35,117 bases of DNA, taken from a virus. The position numbers were made by a program, and so were the translations under genes. Numbering within the stretch: position 1 is the first letter of the stretch; each line of letters starts with the position of its first letter. Below, in pieces: positions 1 to 6,789 of this stretch. The notes beneath the pieces are model-generated. The model ran no database searches, was not told the origin of the DNA, and was given only the letters and a program-made list of their open reading frames with translations. Location of the stretch: positions 1 through 35,117 of the IMG/VR virus record IMGVR_UViG_3300006810_000164. One strand, given 5' to 3'.

Positions 1-32
1 ATCTAATTAGATAACAACCCGTATTAATTGGG

Positions 33-63
33 GGGGGCGGGTATTTTATTCGCTCCCTTTTTT
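33..63 (+). terminator. Rho-independent terminator at window start
   Basis: GGGGGCG (33-39) pairs with CGCTCCC (51-57), with one G-T wobble and an 11-base loop, and is followed by a T-rich run from 58. It would end transcription of a gene lying left of the window. It overlaps an unusual run of eight G (30-37) in an otherwise AT-rich sequence. Confidence 0.75.
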
Positions 64-83
64 ATTTTAAAAGGAATATAAAA

Positions 84-536
84 ATGAAAATAAGTAGAAA
101 AAGACTGAGAAGAATGATTATGGAAGAGTTAAGTTATAGCTCTAAAAATAAAAGACAATTAAATGAAATTGGTATGATTGCTGGGTTACCTTTAATGGTA
201 ATGATAGGTGCAGTAGGTTTTGCAACCGTTTCAGCAGCTGATAAGATTTTAAGAAAATTAAAGATCGGAGAATACGCAGAAATTGAGGAATTAATCGAAA
301 ATGATCCTGAATTAAAACAAATGATGGCGCAAGCTGGTGAAATGGTTACACAAGGTATGTCACCTGAAGAAGCGGTTAGAGAATTAGCAAGGCAAGATAG
401 TAGGGTTGCAGATAGAATTCGTGCTATTGAAAACAAATACCGTTCTGATACACTAGGTAGTTCGCCTTACGATCGAGCGCTAGGTACGACACCATCCCAA
501 CAGCCTGGATATCGTTTTGATTATGATGATCTTTAA
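84..536 (+). CDS. Small membrane protein with capsid-targeting-like leader
   Basis: A 150-residue protein of no recognised family. It opens with MKISRKRLRRMIMEE, a basic/hydrophobic leader ending in I-M-E that is shared in form with four other genes in the first 7 kb. One strongly hydrophobic segment follows (about residues 33-53, rich in M, A, G, V), probably a single membrane helix. The rest is acidic and helical, with a proline- and glycine-rich C-terminus ending in YDDL. The AAGGAA ribosome site 8 bases upstream supports the start. By analogy with T4 internal head proteins, the leader may direct it into the prohead and be cut off there, leaving a membrane-active protein that could be ejected with the DNA. 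That role is inference. The gene itself is well supported by its length, start signal and codon use. Confidence 0.8.
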   Translation: MKISRKRLRRMIMEELSYSSKNKRQLNEIGMIAGLPLMVMIGAVGFATVSAADKILRKLKIGEYAEIEELIENDPELKQMMAQAGEMVTQGMSPEEAVRELARQDSRVADRIRAIENKYRSDTLGSSPYDRALGTTPSQQPGYRFDYDDL

Positions 537-754
537 GTAACAATAAACTTATTGATAAAATCTTTTGTTTGAAAAGAAATTCTTTTATCATCTAACCATT
601 GAACTTTGTAGCATCTAGAATTAAAGTCTGATGCTACAATTTTTATTTGTGTATTATAGCCGTATATATTTAAGTCAACTACTTGGTTGACAGCTAACTT
701 ATTTCTTTTGCAGATTTTAATTAAAGCTGTTATTAGATTGATTATATTTTTCAT
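533..754 (-). CDS. Small minus-strand hypothetical protein
   Basis: A 73-residue protein of unknown function on the minus strand. The start is well supported: on the minus strand a CAGGAG ribosome site lies 7 bases before the ATG. The protein has a hydrophobic and basic N-terminus (MKNIINLITALIKICKRNK) and then alternating hydrophobic/polar stretches that suggest a small beta fold. Its stop codon overlaps the stop of the plus-strand gene before it, so the two genes are convergent with no space for a terminator between them. It is read divergently from the 888 gene, and both would start from the shared AT-rich region 755-887. It may be an early host-directed gene, but nothing in the sequence shows that. 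Confidence 0.7.
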   Translation of the reverse strand: MKNIINLITALIKICKRNKLAVNQVVDLNIYGYNTQIKIVASDFNSRCYKVQWLDDKRISFQTKDFINKFIVT

Positions 755-810
755 TGTTAACTCCTGTATTGTTTTATTATATTATAAACTATTTTTTTAG
801 GCGTTGCATT

Positions 811-837
811 TTTACATAAGTTTTTTCTTTGTATAAT
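811..837 (+). promoter_or_regulatory. Sigma70-like promoter for the 888 gene
   Basis: TATAAT at 832-837 with TTTACA at 811-816 (15-base spacing, short of the ideal 17). It lies about 50 bases before the ATG at 888. The minus strand of the same region has two overlapping TATAAT boxes (781-776 and 786-781) that could serve the divergent gene ending at 533, but no good -35 goes with them. Confidence 0.6.
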
Positions 838-842
838 AATAC

Positions 843-857
843 TGTGCATATCGCACA
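843..857. promoter_or_regulatory. Inverted repeat just downstream of promoter
   Basis: TGTGC-ATATC-GCACA, a perfect 5-base inverted repeat centred about 15 bases after the -10 box, so at or just after the transcription start. It could be an operator for a dimeric repressor or a small hairpin at the mRNA 5' end. Only one copy was noticed. Confidence 0.4.
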
Positions 858-887
858 ACTACACATTACACACACAAAGGAGCAAAC

Positions 888-1100
888 ATGAGTAGTAAAC
901 CATTTGAACTTAGAGCAGGCTTGCTAGGTCAAGCAGAAGGAATTTTATCACATAGATATCATCAAGAGTATGAAAGGCTTCGATATCTATGTGATAGGAA
1001 CTTGATCGATGCAAAAACAGTGACGTGGCCTGTTCCACCGACAACAGAAGAAATTATTGCTGAGGCTGAAAAACTATATAAGTTTGTTCAAACAAAGTAA
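888..1100 (+). CDS. Conserved small T4-type phage protein
   Basis: A 70-residue protein with a strong ribosome site (AAAGGAGCAAAC before the ATG), its own promoter and its own terminator, so it is a single-gene transcript that is probably highly expressed. The pattern PFELR at the start, then a helix with a Tyr/His-rich YHQEYERL segment, then P-P-T-T-E-E-I-I-x-E-A-E-K and a final FVQTK resembles a small hypothetical protein that I recall in marine T4-like phages (PFELR ... YP(T/S)-x-E-E-(I/V)-I-x-E-A ... FV). Its function is not known to me. The gene call is firm; the family link is from memory and has not been searched. Confidence 0.8.
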   Translation: MSSKPFELRAGLLGQAEGILSHRYHQEYERLRYLCDRNLIDAKTVTWPVPPTTEEIIAEAEKLYKFVQTK

Positions 1101-1130
1101 TATAGAAACTATAGATTCTGTAAGATAATT

Positions 1131-1158
1131 AAGGCTAGGACGATGTTCTGGCCTTTTT
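1131..1158 (+). terminator. Rho-independent terminator after the 888 gene
   Basis: AAGGCTAGGAC (1131-1141) pairs with GTTCTGGCCTT (1145-1155), with two G-T wobbles and a tight 3-base loop, followed by a T run to 1158. It isolates the 888 gene from the long gene starting at 1182. Confidence 0.8.
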
Positions 1159-1181
1159 AAATTAAAACAGATAGGATAGTA

Positions 1182-4019
1182 ATGTTATTAAATAGACTAA
1201 GTTTAAGAAAACTACTTTTTGAGCATTTATTAGTTGAATCTGCACAGCAAGCCTTAATTAGCAAATACCCTAAATTAGATACACAAGGGTATGTCGATTC
1301 GATAAATGAAATAAAAAACAAAAATAAATATTTACCTCTTCTTGACGCATTACTTGCAGACTATTCTTTGTCACGTGATTTTACAACAGATCACTTGATT
1401 CGCCATGGTGAAATTATATTTATGGTGCTTATGCATGAAAAATATTCTAATAGTCAAGCAATGTCAAACAACGACAAAGATGTGCAAGGAATCAAAGAAT
1501 ATTTACGAATGGTTCAAATTATTGACGACTTAGATGCCAAATTTTTTGCAAAAAACTCGTCACTTTATGACAACCTAATTCGTATAGATGCATCAGTAAC
1601 AGAAGATTATAAAGCTGAATTATTAGATAGAGAAATAGCAGAAGAAGATGATGACAGCATATCATTAGAACATGAAGTGAGACCGGGACTTAAGCTTTTG
1701 CAAATTATCGATGGCTGGCAAATACTTTTACCAATTAATTTAGAAGGCGGAAAAGCTATTGGTGTACAAGAGTGGTGCACTGTTAATAGCGATGCTTGGT
1801 TAACATATACTAATATGGGTAATACTTTATTTTATGTAGCCAAAGATCAAAACTACGACAGCTTAGGTGGGTACGGGTATGACTACGCCACTAGCCCCCA
1901 TAATTATGTTTCTATTGGCTTTAAAGGAAATAACATATACATACCTAGTGGTAACGCAGAATTAAGCGTTTGGGGAGATCAAGAAGGTGTAACTTATAAT
2001 AACTTGGCTAGAAGGTTAGGAAAAGAAGTATCAGAAAAAATTATAGCCTATATTAAGGAATACTTTAATAGAGGACAAGGATTACCATCAGGAAACTCTG
2101 CTAACCCAGCTGAATCAGCTAAAAGAGAGACTCGACGACAACAAGGAAAACTAGCAAGAGCGATAGGAAGAAATAAACGAATATTTGAGCAATATTTCTA
2201 CAATATCGGTGATCCTAACGCGCGGGCCGAGTTTGTTTTAGACACACTTGTAGGCACCGAGTTAAGTCAAAACATACTCGAACTTATAATGCTTAAATAC
2301 TGCATACTCAACAGAGACAGTGTTTTAATGGAATCTAACGCATACAAGGCAGGTGAATGGGAAACGATAGTTGTTGGTCTCTATATGGATGTACATATGA
2401 CCCCTTCTGACGACTTTAAAAATCAGATCGTTGCATGGCTGCTACAAGAAAATAATAGAATTCATTTGCAAAAACTTTTAGATGATAATTTTTATGACTA
2501 TTGCAAGCCTTATTTGTCAAATGAATCAGGTGTCGCATATGATCATGCTGACAGCCGTATAAATTATGAGTTATTTGCCAAGAGAAATATGCGTGGAATA
2601 AGTGTAGAAAACTATTTAAAGATGTTTAATCTTATTCCTTTTGAATTAATTGAATCTTATGAAAACTGGGATATAAGCTTAAACTTGCAATTATCTGATT
2701 TTGATCTAGGTTTTTCTAAAAGATTTAACGAAGGGCTAAATAACTCATACAATACTGACAAACCTACAATTGCACTAGCGTTTAGTCAAGTCTATAATAC
2801 CCCTAGGTTTGCATCATTACAAGATCAACTTTTCGAATCAATTTATGGTCCTCGTGAAGTAAAAATGAAATATACATCAATAAGGGATAGAAATCTTGTA
2901 GTTAATAATTTTTTAAAGCTCGATGAAATATTGACTAAAAAGAACAAGCTAGTACCCACAGAGGTAATAGAAGGCTATATAAGTAAACGTGTAGAAATGT
3001 ACAAGGAAAATTCACTAAGCGCTGCATCTAATTATGACATGTTAACCGAAGAGCATTTTAACCCATTTGTTCCAGAAATATCTGCGATTAAAGACCTGAC
3101 AAGAAAAGGTGTTCAAATACCTGAAAATGTAATAAACTCAATTAAAAAAGTTAAGTATTTTATTGATATGACAAATAGAGGCCCTAGAGATGCATATCGC
3201 ATAATCAAAGAAAGACCGGAATCTAAAATGGCGCAAGAATACACTGCTTTGATGTTTGCAAAAGCTGAGGCAATATATAATGCTAAAAAAGTGTGTATTT
3301 CTTATTTTTCCTCGAGAGACGATGTAAATTATTTTCCTAGATTCAAGCCGATGTCGATAGTGTTCGACATGGAGTTTATCTCTAAATATGAAGACAAACT
3401 AAAGTATGCATATCGAGTTATGGATATGTTAGAAGATATTGGTTCAAATGAAAGAGCTTCTTTTATTCGAGCATCATCTTCTTATTTTACCAAACTTAGA
3501 GACGATATCACGCCAGTAACCGGTCTCGAGAATAACATCAGACCTTTTGAATTAATAGATTTTTATGAAGATATCAGACTGAAAACAATTGAGGTCATGA
3601 CAAAAAATTCTTCAGAAGCACAGAAAAAAGATATCGATGAAGGAATGGCCGGTCTCTATAAACAAATATTAGAAAGCACTTCGCTGCTAAACTGGTACAT
3701 CTTCTTTAAAAATGACAGAGAGTTATTTAAGCAGTTTTGCATCGATGTTTATAGCAGTAGATGGTTTATGAAAAGTAGGCAACCTTATGAACTACTACCT
3801 ATTCAGGCAGCGTATAAATCAATTGAGGTTATGATTTACGCTCCGAACGAAGAGCTAGGAAGAATTACAATCGAACAAGCTAACGCAGATCTTCAAGACC
3901 TGATTCAAATCAGCAAAGAAGTAACAGATATAACAGGGGAATTCAAAGCTAGCATGTACAATCCAAGACCTTTTGTCGAAAGAGTTGACGAAGATGACGA
4001 AGAAGAAGATTGGGACTAG
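1182..4019 (+). CDS. Large leader-bearing protein with WCT motif
   Basis: A 945-residue protein that I cannot assign. It opens with a leader variant (LSLRKLLFEHLLVE, then S), where L-V-E/S fits the T4 prohead protease site. An acidic linker lies near residues 150-165. Residues about 165-300 hold a compact domain with W198-C199-T200, a Y-x-x-x-G turn, a LFYVA strand and a later YVSIGFKGNN stretch. This W-C-(T/A) ... G-x-x-(L/F)-(F/Y)-(Y/F)-(V/I) pattern resembles a domain I recall from large marine phage proteins of unknown function (from memory only). The rest is mostly helical, with a highly acidic C-terminus (EDDEEEDWD). There are no membrane segments or catalytic motifs that I recognise. 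It may be a large internal head protein, as T4 Alt is; that is inference. The ATG at 1182 has AGGATAG upstream. Confidence 0.75.
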   Translation: MLLNRLSLRKLLFEHLLVESAQQALISKYPKLDTQGYVDSINEIKNKNKYLPLLDALLADYSLSRDFTTDHLIRHGEIIFMVLMHEKYSNSQAMSNNDKDVQGIKEYLRMVQIIDDLDAKFFAKNSSLYDNLIRIDASVTEDYKAELLDREIAEEDDDSISLEHEVRPGLKLLQIIDGWQILLPINLEGGKAIGVQEWCTVNSDAWLTYTNMGNTLFYVAKDQNYDSLGGYGYDYATSPHNYVSIGFKGNNIYIPSGNAELSVWGDQEGVTYNNLARRLGKEVSEKIIAYIKEYFNRGQGLPSGNSANPAESAKRETRRQQGKLARAIGRNKRIFEQYFYNIGDPNARAEFVLDTLVGTELSQNILELIMLKYCILNRDSVLMESNAYKAGEWETIVVGLYMDVHMTPSDDFKNQIVAWLLQENNRIHLQKLLDDNFYDYCKPYLSNESGVAYDHADSRINYELFAKRNMRGISVENYLKMFNLIPFELIESYENWDISLNLQLSDFDLGFSKRFNEGLNNSYNTDKPTIALAFSQVYNTPRFASLQDQLFESIYGPREVKMKYTSIRDRNLVVNNFLKLDEILTKKNKLVPTEVIEGYISKRVEMYKENSLSAASNYDMLTEEHFNPFVPEISAIKDLTRKGVQIPENVINSIKKVKYFIDMTNRGPRDAYRIIKERPESKMAQEYTALMFAKAEAIYNAKKVCISYFSSRDDVNYFPRFKPMSIVFDMEFISKYEDKLKYAYRVMDMLEDIGSNERASFIRASSSYFTKLRDDITPVTGLENNIRPFELIDFYEDIRLKTIEVMTKNSSEAQKKDIDEGMAGLYKQILESTSLLNWYIFFKNDRELFKQFCIDVYSSRWFMKSRQPYELLPIQAAYKSIEVMIYAPNEELGRITIEQANADLQDLIQISKEVTDITGEFKASMYNPRPFVERVDEDDEEEDWD

Positions 4020-4040
4020 TAATTTAACAGAGGAGTTATT

Positions 4041-4622
4041 ATGACAATGTATATATTGCTAATTAGTATGGCACTGGCACAAACCTTTGACGTATACGTC
4101 GCACCTATACAAAAGCGTGTATACTCTAATCAGGTTGAAGCAGTCATCGGATCAAAATCTGCTTATGGATATAATACAGCATACTGGAAGAATGCCAAGT
4201 CTTTGACACAAAGAGGTACAAAAGAACCAATATCCTTAAATAATCTTGTTCGTTTTTATGATGAAGACACAATAGGATATGCATATAAAAATTGCAATTA
4301 TAATAGTGACTACAAAAAATGTGCAAATCAAAATAATCACTACACTGTTGAAACCCACATAACTGTGGATGATCATGAGATTGTCGTACAAATGATTCTG
4401 TACGCTCCTGACATGACCGTGATTAATATATCAAGTGTGTCTGAAAAGTCATCTGTCCGCTGGATTAGACAACAAGAAGTAACAGTTATACAAACACGTG
4501 AAGCAACAATTACGCATATGCCAAAAGAAGAGTTACCACTTAAATGGTTAATACCTGCAAATCTCATGAATGAGCAAATTAGAAGAGCAACAGCTGGATT
4601 GTGGGCAGGAGTAATATTATGA
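4041..4622 (+). CDS. Secreted hypothetical protein with signal peptide
   Basis: A 193-residue protein of unknown function. The first 14 residues (MTMYILLISMALAQ) are a short hydrophobic signal-like segment with A-L-A-Q before the mature start TFDVYV, so it is probably exported to the periplasm or outer membrane space. Two cysteines (in NCNYNSDYKKCANQ) could form a disulfide there. Beta-rich segments follow (HYTVETHITVDDHEIVVQMILY). GAGGAG lies 7 bases before the ATG. Its TGA overlaps the ATG of the next gene (ATGA), so the two are translationally coupled: a secreted protein together with a GNAT-like protein. Exclusion or envelope remodelling are possible roles, but the sequence does not show either. 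Confidence 0.75.
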   Translation: MTMYILLISMALAQTFDVYVAPIQKRVYSNQVEAVIGSKSAYGYNTAYWKNAKSLTQRGTKEPISLNNLVRFYDEDTIGYAYKNCNYNSDYKKCANQNNHYTVETHITVDDHEIVVQMILYAPDMTVINISSVSEKSSVRWIRQQEVTVIQTREATITHMPKEELPLKWLIPANLMNEQIRRATAGLWAGVIL

Positions 4623-5554
4623 AAATAACAAAGAAAAAGCTAAGAAAGATAATTAAAGAATCCGTAAAAAAGATATTGTTAGAAACAACTGATCATGACA
4701 AACTATTAGCAGAAATGCCTAATCTAATGTTAAAATACGAAGAAACATATGATTCGAATCAACAAGACGTTACGATTCTTGACTTATTTAGCGGTAATCG
4801 GTTAGTTGCATCAGCGACTTTGACAAAGCTGACCGGCCAATTGCACGGCCACCCAATTAAATTATCAAACCCTAATGAGGAGCATAGTGATGATTTAGGG
4901 AAAGATGAAGATGGCGTGATGAGGCATTGGAAAGAATCCGGATGTATTCCCAATACATACTCAGTTAGTTCTATATACACAAATATTAATTTTCAAAACT
5001 CAGGAATAGGCGAGTTAATGCTTGACTTAATTTTCTACTATTGTGAAGCTATTGCACCACTAAGCCCAGCAGGAATTACTACAGATTTTGAAGGCGGAAA
5101 CACTGCAATTATTAATTACATTATTAAGTCTAAGATTGGCGAAAGCGGAGGCGGTGTGTATTATAAACAATCAACTAGCGTTGGTAACCAACAAATGGAC
5201 TTTTTTGGTGCTACTACAGACCCTGACGACGATTGTTATTCTGAGTTATTTGATGACGAAGGTGTTTATGAGTTAGTCATCGATCAAGGTTATACAGAAG
5301 AAGAGGCGTATGCCGAGGTCGGCTATGGTTCATCGTATGATGAAAAATTTCCTTTTGGAACTACTAGCTCTTGGAGAAAAAGAGGAATTCAATCCATGGC
5401 GCCTGTCTGGGAAGAACTCACATCCAAAGCTTTGGATTTTAGTATTGGTGAAGACCGGATGCAAAATAAAAGATTATCAGGCTTTAGAGACGCTTATGAT
5501 AACACTCCCACCCCAGAAGAAATTAGTCGCCGTCAAAGAGAAAAAAATAATTAA
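4619..5554 (+). CDS. Leader-bearing GNAT-like acetyltransferase candidate
   Basis: 311 residues from the ATG at 4619. This start is chosen over 4601 because it gives an ATGA overlap with the upstream gene, has AGGAG 7 bases before it, and places the leader MKITKKKLRKIIKE at the N-terminus. I-K-E/S, and again L-L-E/T at 20-23, fit T4-type prohead protease sites. Residues about 110-160 look like the acetyl-CoA binding part of a GNAT fold: a strand, then FQNSGIG (125-131, the Q/R-x-x-G-x-G/A loop), then helix ELMLDLIFYY and the AGITTD strand. The same signatures, including the preceding CIPxT and a later D-x-x-G-(A/S)-T...DDC segment, recur in the protein at 28527, so the two are homologous. It could be an enzyme packaged in the head and injected to acetylate host targets. 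The fold is a motif-level call; the role is inference. Confidence 0.7.
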   Translation: MKITKKKLRKIIKESVKKILLETTDHDKLLAEMPNLMLKYEETYDSNQQDVTILDLFSGNRLVASATLTKLTGQLHGHPIKLSNPNEEHSDDLGKDEDGVMRHWKESGCIPNTYSVSSIYTNINFQNSGIGELMLDLIFYYCEAIAPLSPAGITTDFEGGNTAIINYIIKSKIGESGGGVYYKQSTSVGNQQMDFFGATTDPDDDCYSELFDDEGVYELVIDQGYTEEEAYAEVGYGSSYDEKFPFGTTSSWRKRGIQSMAPVWEELTSKALDFSIGEDRMQNKRLSGFRDAYDNTPTPEEISRRQREKNN

Positions 5555-5896
5555 TTACAAGTACTTCTTCCAAGCGTGTTTTTCTCTTGTTTTTAAATAG
5601 TCTTTGTTGTAGTGATTATCATAAGCTTCCTTCTCAAACGGAATATTAAAATAAGCATCGTCGTTTGACATTCCTTGAACTTTGCCCTTAGCCCAATAGA
5701 AAACATATAGAACATAGAAAAGAATAACAAACAGTTCTCGTTGCTGCTCTATGTGTATCTTTTCGTGGTTTATTGTGATAGGATTGTCATAATCAGATCT
5801 TAAGATGATAAACGGGAAAAGGGTGATTGCACCGACTGAGATAAAGATAGAGAGTGCTTTTGTGATTTTGTCAGATTTAATAATTATAGGTTTCAT
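5555..5896 (-). CDS. Membrane HExxH putative metallopeptidase
   Basis: 113 residues on the minus strand from the ATG at 5896, chosen over a TTG 12 bases upstream because GGAG lies 6 bases before this ATG. A hydrophobic N-terminal segment (about 14-32) is followed by INHEKIHIEQQRE, an HExxH zinc motif at residues 44-48, then a second hydrophobic segment (FVILFYVLYVFYWA) and FEKEAY, which may give the third (Glu) zinc ligand. Small membrane proteins of this layout, with H-E-x-I-H then Q-Q and F-E-x-E-A-Y, occur in bacteria and phages, as I recall; their substrates are not known. A T4 late promoter box lies 41 bases upstream on the same strand, so it is probably made late, possibly for envelope or lysis work. 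Its stop codon abuts the stop of the plus-strand gene before it. Confidence 0.75.
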   Translation of the reverse strand: MKPIIIKSDKITKALSIFISVGAITLFPFIILRSDYDNPITINHEKIHIEQQRELFVILFYVLYVFYWAKGKVQGMSNDDAYFNIPFEKEAYDNHYNKDYLKTREKHAWKKYL

Positions 5897-5932
5897 TAGA
5901 TACTCCAAAATTTTGTTAACTTTAATAGTTTT

Positions 5933-5950
5933 GCATATATTTATATATGC
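5933..5950 (-). promoter_or_regulatory. Minus-strand late promoter within a palindrome
   Basis: GCATATAT-TT-ATATATGC is a perfect 8-base inverted repeat. Read on the minus strand it contains TATAAATA (5945-5938), the exact T4 late promoter -10 box, pointing to the HExxH gene. The plus strand reads TATTTATA here, so the box serves the minus strand only. Confidence 0.65.
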
Positions 5951-5974
5951 TTATTCTATGCAAAAGGAGAAAAA

Positions 5975-6220
5975 ATGGCACAAACTAAAAAATCACCTGC
6001 AACACTTGACAAGACTAGTCTAGTTGAAAAAGAAGTTGCAGTACTCAAAGAAGAAAATAAAAGATTATTAAAAGAAGTTGCTGATCTTAGAAAACTAGTA
6101 GAAGGTTTGACACTTAAGTTAGAAAAACATGATCATCCACAAAAAGCAGTCGTTGCCCAGGATAAAGCACTTAGAGCAGGATTGTTAAAGTTTAATCCTA
6201 AGATTGCTAGATATATCTAA
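5975..6220 (+). CDS. Small coiled-coil protein
   Basis: An 81-residue protein. Residues about 15-52 (from SLVEKEVAVLKEENKRLL to LKLEKH) have regular leucine/valine heptad spacing and many K/E pairs, a clear parallel coiled coil. The N-terminus is Lys/Thr/Ser-rich and the C-terminus (RAGLLKFNPKIARYI) is basic. AAAGGAG lies 7 bases before the ATG. Its function is unknown; small oligomerising proteins of this kind can be whiskers, head decoration or regulators. It opens a small plus-strand cluster with the two overlapping genes after it and is divergent from the HExxH gene. Confidence 0.75.
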   Translation: MAQTKKSPATLDKTSLVEKEVAVLKEENKRLLKEVADLRKLVEGLTLKLEKHDHPQKAVVAQDKALRAGLLKFNPKIARYI

Positions 6221-6223
6221 AGA

Positions 6224-6358
6224 ATGCCTAAAAAGAGAATTAAGATCGGGTTATTTGAAATTATCTTGGTTCTCTTTTTAATATATTTTAATACAATTAT
6301 TTTATTTAATCAAATAAAAGATTGCTTAGTTTATTTTAAAAAAAAATTTACAAGATGA
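6224..6358 (+). CDS. 44-residue single-span membrane microprotein
   Basis: The short ORF runs from ATG 6224 to TGA 6358: a basic start (MPKKRIKIG), then one long hydrophobic helix (LFEIILVLFLIYFN and on through TIILF), then a basic tail (YFKKKFTR). This is a typical inner-membrane microprotein with a charged residue at each end. It begins 4 bases after the stop of the coiled-coil gene and its TGA overlaps the ATG of the next gene as ATGA, so all three are likely read as a unit. The ribosome site is weak (AAAGA), which fits coupling. Holin-like or signalling roles are possible but not shown; one helix is short for a classical holin. Confidence 0.6.
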   Translation: MPKKRIKIGLFEIILVLFLIYFNTIILFNQIKDCLVYFKKKFTR

Positions 6359-6756
6359 AAATAACAAAAAATCAGTTAAGGCGTATAATATTGAAGGAGC
6401 TAGCCAGACTTTCATATGCTAGTAAAGAGCAAGGTTATACATACGGATTAGACCATATTAGTAAAAGAGATAAGGCTGCTGACGATATTATCGGCCATAC
6501 ATGACTGACGCATGTTAAGCGGAAGGATTCCGCTATTAGCGAAGTAGGTAAAGTACTTTGGCATAGCCTAAACAAAGATGGCATAATCGAAATATATGAC
6601 GTAGAATGGCCTAAAAGTGGAATTGAAACTGATATTCCTGCCATTTTGTTAGAAAAAGTAAAAGATAGTGATGACTTAGGAGAAGCTCATGAGTCTCACG
6701 GTGTAAAAGGGCATGAAAAAGATTTACTTAAGTCTGATAGAAAATATAAAAAATAA
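6355..6756 (+). pseudogene. Leader-bearing gene interrupted by in-frame TGA
   Basis: A 134-codon frame opens with the leader MKITKNQLRRIILKE and is stopped at codon 50 by TGA (6502-6504), but the same frame stays open for 83 more codons to TAA at 6754-6756. The part after the TGA reads as normal protein (LTHVKRKDSAISEVGKVLWH and so on, ending in a Lys-rich HGVKGHEKDLLKSDRKYKK). The stop is followed by CTG, and UGA-C is a leaky context, so low-level readthrough is possible. A mutated TGG (Trp) or CGA, or a base error, is equally possible. No other gene in the window uses TGA as a sense codon. The N-terminal 49-residue product may still be made. Function is unknown. Confidence 0.65.
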
Positions 6757-6789
6757 GATATATATATAAAAGAAGCTTTAGGAGAGTAT

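Noticed and set aside
4601-4618. Six-residue N-terminal extension of the GNAT-like protein
   Set aside because: The ATG at 4619 has the ribosome site, the ATGA overlap and the leader at its start.
5310-5600. 96-codon plus-strand frame overlapping the GNAT-like gene and the minus-strand gene
   Set aside because: It runs across two supported genes in another frame and has no ribosome site.
5805-6023. 72-codon plus-strand frame before the coiled-coil gene
   Set aside because: It overlaps the HExxH gene start region and the coiled-coil gene, and has no ribosome site. The ATG at 5975 has a strong one.
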